A stretch of DNA of 12,792 bases from Candidatus Magasanikbacteria bacterium CG_4_10_14_0_2_um_filter_41_10 (GTDB lineage Bacteria; Patescibacteriota; Patescibacteriia; Magasanikbacterales; UBA922). Under the pieces are notes generated by a model. That model was not told where the DNA came from. It ran no database searches and saw nothing but the letters and a program-made list of their open reading frames with translations. Position 1 is the stretch's first letter; each line of letters begins with the position of its first letter. Where the stretch lies: assembly GCA_002792995.1 (NCBI GenBank), contig PFPJ01000036.1, positions 1 to 12,792 of the forward strand. The letters run 5' to 3'. A program made the position numbers and the translations under genes. Of this stretch, positions 6,928-12,792 are shown one piece after another.

Positions 6928-8157
6928 ATGACAATTATTAATTCTTACAAAACAGCTTTTAAAAATCTTCGTATAAATAAGCGACGGTCTTTGTTGACCA
7001 TGCTTGGGCTGATCATTGGAATTTCTTCTGTAATTCTTGTCATGAGTACGGGAGCAGGTGCACAGTCTTTGATTACAGGACAGCTAGAAAAACGAGGAAC
7101 GGATCAGATTGTTGTGTTGGCCGGTGCAAGCGATCCTTCGGGTCCGCCTGCACAGGCGCTTGGTATTGTTATTACAACACTCATTGAGGAAGATAAAGAT
7201 GCATTGCTCGATACACATAATGTATCTCATCTTGCGTATGCTGCTGGATATATTACTGGCAATGGGATTTTGAAATGGGGGAGTGAAAGTAAAAGTGTCT
7301 CGTACACAGGAGCGAATGCAGACTATCAAATTATAGAAAAAGTAACGGTGCGTGATGGACGATTTTTTACCGAAGTGGACAATGAAGCGCATGACCCTGT
7401 GATTGTGATTGGTAATACTGTTGCAGAAGATATCTTTGGTAATAGTGAATCAGTAGGTGAGCGAGTAAAAATTGCAGGAAAACAATTCCGTGTGATTGGG
7501 GTGCTTGCCGCACAAGGAAGTTCCATTTTTGAAGATGTTGATAATGCGGTGATCATGCCACTGCGTGTGGCACAATACGATTTGCTTGGTGTAAGACATC
7601 TCACGTTTATTCGCAGTCAAATGGATGACACCCAATATCTAGATCAAACCGTAGAGGAAATTCAGCAGACGTTGCTTGATAGACATGGCGAAGAAGATTT
7701 TTCTATTCGTAATACGGCAGATGCCCTCGCTATTCTTACCACTATTACAAATGCTCTCAAATTTTTTCTTGTGGCGATTGCAGGTGTCTCACTTTTTGTT
7801 GGTGGGATTGGCATCATGAATATTATGCTTATTTCTGTGCAAGAAAAAACAAGAGAGGTTGGCCTCAGAAAATCTGTTGGTGCAACAGACAACGATATTT
7901 TAAAACAATTTCTTGTTGAAACTATTATGTTATCTTTGTTGGGAGGCATTATTGGGCTTATGATTGGGATTTTATTTGCGTTTGGTATTGCAAAAGGTGT
8001 GCAGGCTGCAGGATATCCTGATTACCGGTTTATTGTGTCTTTTGGTGCTATCGTTGTATCGCTCGTTGTAACGACGCTCATTGGACTTGTTTTTGGGGTG
8101 TATCCAGCGCGACGTGCAGCACAACTTGATCCCATTGATGCCCTCCACTACGAATAA
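6928..8157 (+). CDS. MacB-type ABC transporter permease A
   Basis: The product (409 aa) is a membrane subunit of a MacB/YknZ-like exporter. It has the type VII ABC layout: one N-terminal helix (about 22-42, LTMLGLIIGISSVILVMSTG), an extracytoplasmic MacB core domain (about 45-275), then three helices of the FtsX domain (278-300, 330-355, 372-392). The family signature GGIGIMNIMLISVQEKTREV is followed by GLRKSVGA, the coupling region for the ATPase, and the C-terminal YPARRAAQLDPIDALHYE is also typical. Unlike MacB it has no fused ATPase, so it must use a separate one, most likely that at 5729-6445. It has its own SD and candidate promoter. It is clearly homologous along its whole length to the next gene, which suggests a heterodimeric permease. 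Confidence 0.93.
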   Translation: MTIINSYKTAFKNLRINKRRSLLTMLGLIIGISSVILVMSTGAGAQSLITGQLEKRGTDQIVVLAGASDPSGPPAQALGIVITTLIEEDKDALLDTHNVSHLAYAAGYITGNGILKWGSESKSVSYTGANADYQIIEKVTVRDGRFFTEVDNEAHDPVIVIGNTVAEDIFGNSESVGERVKIAGKQFRVIGVLAAQGSSIFEDVDNAVIMPLRVAQYDLLGVRHLTFIRSQMDDTQYLDQTVEEIQQTLLDRHGEEDFSIRNTADALAILTTITNALKFFLVAIAGVSLFVGGIGIMNIMLISVQEKTREVGLRKSVGATDNDILKQFLVETIMLSLLGGIIGLMIGILFAFGIAKGVQAAGYPDYRFIVSFGAIVVSLVVTTLIGLVFGVYPARRAAQLDPIDALHYE

Positions 8158-8162
8158 TATAT

Positions 8163-9413
8163 ATGCGTGGTATGAAGACTTTTACACTTGCATTCAATCA
8201 AATAAAAAAAAATAAAGCTCGAGCAAGTTTGACTATTTTTGGCATTACCATCGGTATCATGGTGGTTATTTTGGTATTGTCTGCAGGCAATGGTGTAAAA
8301 GGGTTGGTAATGGGAGAACTTGATAGTTTTGGAAACGATTGGATAGATATTGAAGTAAAAGTCCCAAGCACAGGAAAAGCATCTATTAGCAACGCACAAA
8401 GTCAGGCCCGTGGTGTGACTATTACGACACTGACGACAGATGATGCCGATGCTGTAAAAAAACTTGATAATATAAAAAATGTATATGCTGGTGTGACGAC
8501 GCAAGCCGTGGTGTCATATGGAAATGAAAAAAAACAACCAACATTTTTTGCAGTGACACCCTCATATATTGAGATAGATGCTGGCAGTGAATTGGAAAGG
8601 GGAAGGTTTTTTACAGAAGAAGAAAACAGTGGTGCCAATCAAGTTATTGTACTGGGGTCAGGACTTCGGGATACCTTGTTTGGCAATGATGACCCGATTG
8701 GTAAGAATGTAAAAGTTGGGGATACCTCGTTTCGTATCGTCGGTGTTTTGAAAGCACGTGGCGCAACAGGATTTTTCAACTATGATGAGATTGCATATAT
8801 TCCTGTCAAAACAGCACAAAAAAAATTGATGGGCATTGATCATGTGCTCTTTATGATAGGGCAGATGCGTGATGCAAATAAAGGAGACGCAACAGCAGAA
8901 GAAATCCGTTCATTGATTCGAGATAGACATGATATAACAGACCCTGAGAAAGACGATTTTTCTGTGACAACGCAACAGGAATCTGTTGATCTTATCAATA
9001 CTGTTTTTTTTGGCATTCAAGCGCTTCTTGTCGTCTTGGCTGCAATCTCGCTCGTCGTAGGTGGGGTTGGTATTATGAATGTGATGTATGTCTCCGTCGT
9101 AGAACGAACCTTTGAAATTGGTCTGAGAAAATCTGTAGGGGCGTCAGAACAAAATATTCGTTCTCAATTTCTTTTGGAAGCAATAGTGCTTACTGCGATT
9201 GGGGGAGCAACGGGTATTGCACTTGGTATTTTGTTATCCTTTTTTATTGCATTTGGTGCCCAATCATTTGGACTCGATTGGAAATTTGTTATTTCACTGC
9301 CCTCTATTATTCTCGGGACAGGATTTTCTGTTATTATTGGACTAGTGTTTGGCTACTTTCCTGCAAAGCATGCGGCGACATTGGATCCAATTACGGCATT
9401 ACGACAGGAATAA
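8163..9413 (+). CDS. MacB-type ABC transporter permease B (tandem paralogue)
   Basis: The product (416 aa) repeats the layout of permease A: helix 1 at about 22-41, a MacB core domain (45-280), and FtsX helices at 284-308, 338-362 and 378-400. The signature is GGVGIMNVMYVSVVERTFEI followed by GLRKSVGA. Shared core-domain stretches such as GRFFTE, the region around VIGVL/IVGVL and the LDPI-AL end show descent from one duplicated gene. It starts 5 nt after the stop of permease A without an SD, so translation is probably coupled. ATG 8172 is an equally plausible start 9 nt further on. It should pair with permease A, one half-site each, giving a heteromeric exporter like LolCE rather than the MacB homodimer; this is inference from the pairing. 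Confidence 0.93.
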   Translation: MRGMKTFTLAFNQIKKNKARASLTIFGITIGIMVVILVLSAGNGVKGLVMGELDSFGNDWIDIEVKVPSTGKASISNAQSQARGVTITTLTTDDADAVKKLDNIKNVYAGVTTQAVVSYGNEKKQPTFFAVTPSYIEIDAGSELERGRFFTEEENSGANQVIVLGSGLRDTLFGNDDPIGKNVKVGDTSFRIVGVLKARGATGFFNYDEIAYIPVKTAQKKLMGIDHVLFMIGQMRDANKGDATAEEIRSLIRDRHDITDPEKDDFSVTTQQESVDLINTVFFGIQALLVVLAAISLVVGGVGIMNVMYVSVVERTFEIGLRKSVGASEQNIRSQFLLEAIVLTAIGGATGIALGILLSFFIAFGAQSFGLDWKFVISLPSIILGTGFSVIIGLVFGYFPAKHAATLDPITALRQE

Positions 9414-9422
9414 TATTTTTTT

Positions 9423-10178
9423 ATGCATACATTCAGAACCCGTTTTGCAAAAGATATCGTCGCAGAATTTTTACCTCCAAAAAAAACATCACACGATGTG
9501 ATTATTTTTTGCGATGGGATGCCCGGCCTTCCAGGCAAAAAGAAAACACTCATGGAATTTTTTTCTAAAAAAGGGTATTGGGCATTCAATCCACGCTATA
9601 GGGGTGTCTGGGAAAGTGGAGGATCATTTTTGGAAGAATCTCCTGTCGAGGATATTTGTGATGTTATTGATGGATTATATCAGCCCATCACAAGTATATG
9701 GGACAACGTTGAGTACAATATAGACCCAGAGCACATTATCATTGTTGGTGGTAGCTTTGGAGGCCCTGCCGCATTACTCCTTTCTTTTGATCCTCGAGTA
9801 CTCGCAGTCGTGACGGTGGCTGGTGTGGTCGACTGGACACAGCAGGTTGAAACAGAACCACTTGATTGGCTTTATGATGTGACAAAAGCTTCTTTTGGAG
9901 AGGCCTTTCGGATGACACGAAAAAATTGGGATAAATTGAAAACTGGAACATTTTACAATCCTATCACTCAACTCGAAAATATAGATCCGAAAAAAGTATT
10001 GATGATTCATGCAAAAGATGATACGGTAGTCCCTTATGAGATCACAAAACGTTTTGTTCAGAAAATGGGAATTTCTCTTATATCTTTGAAGAAAGGGGAC
10101 CATGTCTCGTCTTCCATACTGACAAAATGGCGAATTTGGCGACAAGTAAAAAAACATCTTGCTTCTTTGATACTATAA
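9423..10178 (+). CDS. Alpha/beta hydrolase (S9/dienelactone hydrolase-like), probably cytoplasmic
   Basis: The product (251 aa) is a single-domain alpha/beta hydrolase with a complete visible triad: nucleophile S111 in GGSFGG, acid D200 in HAKDDTVVP, and H227 in KGDH. Other family signs are the early strand VIIFCDGMPG, whose DGMPG takes the place of the HG oxyanion motif, and NPRYRGVWESGG (56-67), like the YRGSGxS region of S9 peptidases and acyl hydrolases. There is no signal peptide or membrane helix. It begins 9 nt after permease B and ends 3 nt before the next ATPase gene, so it belongs to the same transcript as two exporters. It may hydrolyse an ester or peptide bond of an exported or toxic compound; the substrate is unknown. 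No SD is visible; the start follows a T-run. Confidence 0.88.
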   Translation: MHTFRTRFAKDIVAEFLPPKKTSHDVIIFCDGMPGLPGKKKTLMEFFSKKGYWAFNPRYRGVWESGGSFLEESPVEDICDVIDGLYQPITSIWDNVEYNIDPEHIIIVGGSFGGPAALLLSFDPRVLAVVTVAGVVDWTQQVETEPLDWLYDVTKASFGEAFRMTRKNWDKLKTGTFYNPITQLENIDPKKVLMIHAKDDTVVPYEITKRFVQKMGISLISLKKGDHVSSSILTKWRIWRQVKKHLASLIL

Positions 10179-10181
10179 ATT

Positions 10182-10898
10182 ATGAATGCACTTGAGATCA
10201 AAAATTTTACAAAAACATACGGCGACCTCACGGCCGTCGATAACATCTCTATTATTGTGAAACAAGGAGAGTTTTTTGGATTTCTCGGTAAAAATGGAGC
10301 AGGGAAGACTTCTACTATTAGTGCTATCACCGGTATTGGGACGATTACGAGTGGAGAGATAACAGTCTTTGGTATTGATGTAGAAAAAGAATACAAAGAA
10401 GCACGAAAAAAAATAGGATTGTGTCCACAAGAGTTTAATGTTGACACCTTCGCGAAAGTGAAAGATATTTTGTTGCATGTTGGTGGGTATTTTGGACTTT
10501 CAAAAAAAGAACGACAGACACGGTTGCAAGACGTATTGGAAATTTTTGAACTTGAAGAACATAAAGAAAAACAATTCAGACAACTGTCTGGAGGACTCAA
10601 GCGTCGTCTGATGCTCGCTCGTGCGATGATGCATGATCCTGAGCTCCTCATTCTCGACGAACCAACAGCCGGCGTGGATGTAGAACTTCGTCATGAACTC
10701 TGGGCGTATTTGAAGCAAATTAATAAAGCAGGGAAGACTATTATTTTTACGTCTCATTATCTCGATGAAGTAGAAGAACTCTGTGAACGAGTTGCTATTA
10801 TGGATAAAGGAAAGATTATTGCCGATGCACCAAAAAGAGACTTTACAAAAGATGGCAGGACGCTCGAGGCAAAGTATTTGGAATTAACAAAAGCATAG
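10182..10898 (+). CDS. ABC-2 type transporter ATPase, YadG-like
   Basis: The product (238 aa) is the motor of a second exporter, paired with the permease that starts 4 nt after it. Motifs: Walker A GKNGAGKT (36-43), Q-loop Q83 in GLCPQEFNVD, signature LSGGLKRR (135-142), Walker B LLILDEP with E160, D-loop AGVD, switch H192 in FTSHYLDEVEEL. From memory, GLCPQEFN and the ILDEPTAGVDVELR stretch closely match E. coli YadG; DrrA/NodI are more distant relatives. YadG is about 308 aa, so roughly 70 C-terminal residues are absent here; the protein ends soon after the core fold with a short tail (KYLELTKA). The start lies 3 nt after the hydrolase stop with no SD, so translation is probably coupled. 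Confidence 0.95.
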   Translation: MNALEIKNFTKTYGDLTAVDNISIIVKQGEFFGFLGKNGAGKTSTISAITGIGTITSGEITVFGIDVEKEYKEARKKIGLCPQEFNVDTFAKVKDILLHVGGYFGLSKKERQTRLQDVLEIFELEEHKEKQFRQLSGGLKRRLMLARAMMHDPELLILDEPTAGVDVELRHELWAYLKQINKAGKTIIFTSHYLDEVEELCERVAIMDKGKIIADAPKRDFTKDGRTLEAKYLELTKA

Positions 10899-10902
10899 GC
10901 AT

Positions 10903-11667
10903 ATGACAAATTTGATTGGTTTCAAAACACTCGTCTGGCAAGAAATTCAGCGGTTTCTCCGCGTCTGGATTCAGGCACTCATTAGTCCGTGGATCAATTC
11001 CTTGTTGTATATTCTTGTCTTTGGGGTCATCGTGGGTTCACGGATAGATACGATCGCCGGTGTTTCGTATATTGATTTTGTATTGCCTGGTATTGTGATG
11101 ATGAATTTGATCACAGCATCCTACATGCAAGCAGCATTTAGTTTGTATTTCAAACGATTTGCTCGGCACATAGAAGAAATCTTGACCGCACCATTTTCGT
11201 ATCTTGAAGTACTTGGTGCATTTGTTATTGCGGGCGTCTTGCGTGGTCTTATTGTTGGTCTTGGGGTGTATGTCATTGCATTGTTCTTCACCTCTGCATC
11301 TATTGCACATCTTTTTTTGTTCATTGTGTATAGTATTGCCGTTGCTCTTATTTTTTCTTTTGTTGGATTGCTTGTTGGCCTTTGGGCGGACAATTTTGAA
11401 CAGCTTTCCGTCCTCCAAACATTTGTGATCATGCCGTTGACATTTCTTGGGGGAGTGTTCAATTCGGTTCACATGCTGCCAGAAAAAGCACAGCTCGTTG
11501 CAAAGCTCAATCCATTCTTTTATTTTGTTGATGGACTCCGATATTCGATGATCGGTATTCGGGAAGCAAATGTATGGGTTGGAAGTACGCTTATTCTTGT
11601 ATTGATTTTTGGGTTTGGTGGACTTACGTGGTATTTATTTTATAAAGGATGGCGGCTGCGGTCGTAG
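10903..11667 (+). CDS. ABC-2 type transporter permease, YadH-like
   Basis: The product (254 aa) is the membrane half of the exporter powered by the preceding ATPase. It has the usual length and six hydrophobic segments (about 24-45, 57-79, 102-128, 134-160, 170-186, 228-247). The ABC-2 signature is clear: MPLTFLGGVFNSVHMLP followed by KLNPFFYFVDGLRYSMIGI, as in YadH/NodJ/DrrB permeases. Two copies should form the channel with two ATPase subunits. The start follows the ATPase stop by 4 nt. No T-rich terminator lies directly after the gene; the nearest candidate is the nested palindrome and T-run at 11761-11889. A 9-bp direct repeat, GGCTGCGGT (11654-11662 and 11673-11681), flanks the stop codon around the palindrome TAGTACTA. 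The exported substrate is unknown. Confidence 0.93.
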   Translation: MTNLIGFKTLVWQEIQRFLRVWIQALISPWINSLLYILVFGVIVGSRIDTIAGVSYIDFVLPGIVMMNLITASYMQAAFSLYFKRFARHIEEILTAPFSYLEVLGAFVIAGVLRGLIVGLGVYVIALFFTSASIAHLFLFIVYSIAVALIFSFVGLLVGLWADNFEQLSVLQTFVIMPLTFLGGVFNSVHMLPEKAQLVAKLNPFFYFVDGLRYSMIGIREANVWVGSTLILVLIFGFGGLTWYLFYKGWRLRS

Positions 11668-11709
11668 TACTAGGCTGCGGTTTGAGTATGCCGTGGTATG
11701 ATGTTCTAC

Positions 11710-11928
11710 ACGGAAGATTGCGCTTCGCTAAGATTATTTTCACCTACGGTGAAAAAGATTGAAGATTACGTCTCAATATTGTCATTCTGAACTTGATTCA
11801 GGATCTGTACCACCTCAGACGTTCTCGATAAGAGAGATTCTGAATCAAGTTCAGAATGACATCTTATGATAATCTTCTAATTTTTTTTTCGCTAGCAAAA
11901 GTAATCTTAGCGAAGCGCAGTCTTTCGT
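11710..11928. repeat. Nested palindromic (MITE/REP-like) element filling the intergenic gap
   Basis: The 315-bp gap 11668-11982 has no gene; most of it is this element. Outer arms 11710-11740 and 11898-11928 are inverted copies over 31 bp, with three G-T pairs (at 11713, 11718, 11737) and no other mismatch; both contain GCGCTTCGCTAAGATTA or its complement. Inside come GAAGATTA/TAATCTTC (11761-11768 and 11870-11877) and then a long inner hairpin, annotated separately. TCTACA (11705-11710) and TGTAGA (11933-11938) could extend the outer pairing. A local hairpin TTTTCACC/GGTGAAAA lies at 11737-11755, and four AAGATT copies at 11715, 11730, 11755 and 11762. Nine T (11881-11889) follow the middle stem, so the folded RNA could also serve as terminator for the ABC-2 operon. 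It codes for nothing recognisable. Confidence 0.8.
11780..11861. repeat. Inner inverted repeat, 27-bp arms
   Basis: Arms 11780-11806 and 11835-11861 pair over 27 bp with a single G-T wobble (11802 with 11839), around a 28-nt loop (11807-11834). The core word ATTCTGAACTTGATTCAG resembles a palindrome I recall as widely repeated in unrelated bacterial genomes; that recollection needs a search. Near-perfect arms imply recent spread or active maintenance. Confidence 0.85.
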
Positions 11929-11956
11929 CTTTTGTAGACTTCCAAATGAAAGTCTG

Positions 11957-11973
11957 TATACTAGCACTATAAT
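11957..11973 (+). promoter_or_regulatory. Candidate -10 boxes for the dehydrogenase gene
   Basis: TATACT (11957-11962) and a perfect TATAAT (11968-11973) lie 21 and 10 nt before ATG 11983. No good -35 box is spaced correctly for either; TTGTAG (11932-11937) is 19 nt from the first. Use of the second box would give an almost leaderless mRNA, which fits the lack of an SD. A 6-bp inverted repeat AGACTT/AAGTCT (11936-11941, 11950-11955) lies just upstream and could be an operator or the edge of the palindromic element. Confidence 0.4.
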
Positions 11974-11982
11974 TACTTTTTT

Positions 11983-12792
11983 ATGAAACACTCACATTTT
12001 TGGACGATTTTTATCATCTGTTCGTTGCTCTTTGTGGGGATTGCATTTTTTTTCTTTTCTCATTATAGATCCCTGGCGCCGTTTTTTTTACCACCTCCAA
12101 GTGATATTACTGATCTGATTCCATCGGTAGGAGACAGAGACCCCGCAGATGCTATAAATGAAACAGATATTCCTTTGTCTGTGCCAGAAGGATTTACTAT
12201 AGAAACATTTGCAAAAGATATTTCAGGAGCACGAGTACTTGCTCTGGGGCCACACGGATATATATGGGTGTCTCAGATGCAAGAGGGAGTGATTTCTCGA
12301 GTATCACCAGATGGAAAGGTAGAAGAAATGGTTAGTGATTTGAATCATCCTCATGGGCTTGCTTTTGATATTATCAATCCCTCTCTATTATACATCGCAG
12401 AAGAAACGCAGATTTCAAAAGTAGACATAGATTCAGTAGATAAAAAATTTGAAAAGGTAGCGGCACTTCCAGAGGGAGGAAGGCATGTATCACGGACGAT
12501 CAAGTTTGGTCCTGATGGTTCGTTGTATGTTTCTATCGGGTCTACGTGTGATGTGTGTGAGGAAGAAGACGCTCAGGTTGCGTCGATCCAAAAAGTGAAT
12601 ATGGAAACAGGCGAACTTTCACCAGTAGCAACGGGACTTCGTAATAGTGTTTTTTTTGCATGGCATGAAGTCGATGGTAGTATGTGGGCGACAGAAATGG
12701 GACGCGATAAGCTAGGAGAAGATCTTCCTCCAGATGAGATCAATACGATAGAAGCAGGAAAGAAGTATGGCTGGCCGATTTGTTATGGTAAT
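11983..12792 (+). CDS. Glucose/sorbosone dehydrogenase-like beta-propeller protein, membrane-anchored, 3' end outside window
   Basis: The frame is open from ATG 11983 to the window edge (270 codons, no stop). After a short start comes one hydrophobic helix (about 6-26, ending IAFFFFSHYR), a Pro/Asp-rich linker (30-58) and the start of a six-bladed propeller of the PQQ-type soluble glucose dehydrogenase/L-sorbosone dehydrogenase family. Family signs are PEGFTIETFAKD (62-73), NHPHGLAF, GGRHVSRTIKFGPDGSLYVS with the likely catalytic His182, STCDVC, ATGLRNS, WATEMGRD, LPPDEIN and YGWPICYG. The domain would face outwards and oxidise a sugar or other alcohol/aldehyde, if PQQ is available; many homologues are of unproven activity. 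Cys203 and Cys206 (CDVC) are typical of the sorbosone branch. There is no SD; the start follows T-rich sequence. It is separated from the exporter operon by the palindromic element, so it is probably its own unit. Confidence 0.85.
   Translation, partial: MKHSHFWTIFIICSLLFVGIAFFFFSHYRSLAPFFLPPPSDITDLIPSVGDRDPADAINETDIPLSVPEGFTIETFAKDISGARVLALGPHGYIWVSQMQEGVISRVSPDGKVEEMVSDLNHPHGLAFDIINPSLLYIAEETQISKVDIDSVDKKFEKVAALPEGGRHVSRTIKFGPDGSLYVSIGSTCDVCEEEDAQVASIQKVNMETGELSPVATGLRNSVFFAWHEVDGSMWATEMGRDKLGEDLPPDEINTIEAGKKYGWPICYGN

Noticed and set aside
10058..10651. 197-codon minus-strand open frame across the hydrolase end and YadG-like ATPase
   Set aside because: It overlaps intact Walker A and the hydrolase His motif on the + strand; Ser/Cys/Phe-rich antisense product with no domain.
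11668..11982. CRISPR array or tRNA/rRNA in the large intergenic gap
   Set aside because: There are inverted rather than regularly spaced direct repeats, no spacer pattern, and no cloverleaf or rRNA-like sequence.
1..12792. Alternative genetic code with TGA read as an amino acid (as in Gracilibacteria/Absconditabacteria)
   Set aside because: No gene needs an in-frame TGA to be full length. The absence of TGA stops among ten genes is suggestive only and could be chance.

Overview
The window (about 40% G+C by eye, genes densely packed, all on the + strand) looks like a bacterial export locus. I infer a Candidate Phyla Radiation (Patescibacteria) type genome. The grounds are short gaps, many A/T-rich starts without a Shine-Dalgarno (SD) sequence, SwrC/AcrB-like and MacB-like exporters in diverged form, and no TGA stop among ten complete gene ends (7 TAA, 3 TAG). 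This assignment is inference; no 16S rRNA or marker gene is present.

Layout, left to right: the 3' part of an RND transporter (1-2465) ending in a perfect hairpin terminator; a membrane-anchored MepM-like M23 endopeptidase (2578-3777); a MacA-like membrane fusion protein with an unusually long helical region (3861-5690); and a LolD/MacB-type ATPase (5729-6445) whose SD lies in the 3' arm of a terminator-like hairpin. Then comes a foreign-looking GC-rich unit (about 6493-6866) with a near-consensus promoter, a good SD, an 85-aa two-helix membrane protein gene and a GC-rich hairpin, with a terminator on each side. After it follow two tandem paralogous MacB-type permeases (6928-8157, 8163-9413), an alpha/beta hydrolase (9423-10178), and a YadG/YadH-like ABC-2 pair (10182-10898, 10903-11667).

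The 315-bp gap 11668-11982 is mostly one nested palindromic element of about 220-235 bp. It is followed by the start of a membrane-anchored glucose/sorbosone dehydrogenase-like gene (11983 to the window edge).

How the genes fit together: the fusion protein, ATPase and two permeases together supply the parts of one MacAB/YknXYZ-type exporter (adaptor, motor, heteromeric permease). The hydrolase and the second ABC exporter follow with 3-9 nt gaps and are probably co-transcribed with the permeases from a promoter just upstream of 6928. The GC-rich unit sits exactly between motor and permeases, splitting the exporter into two transcription units. It and the nested palindrome at 11710-11928 are the two most unusual things here.
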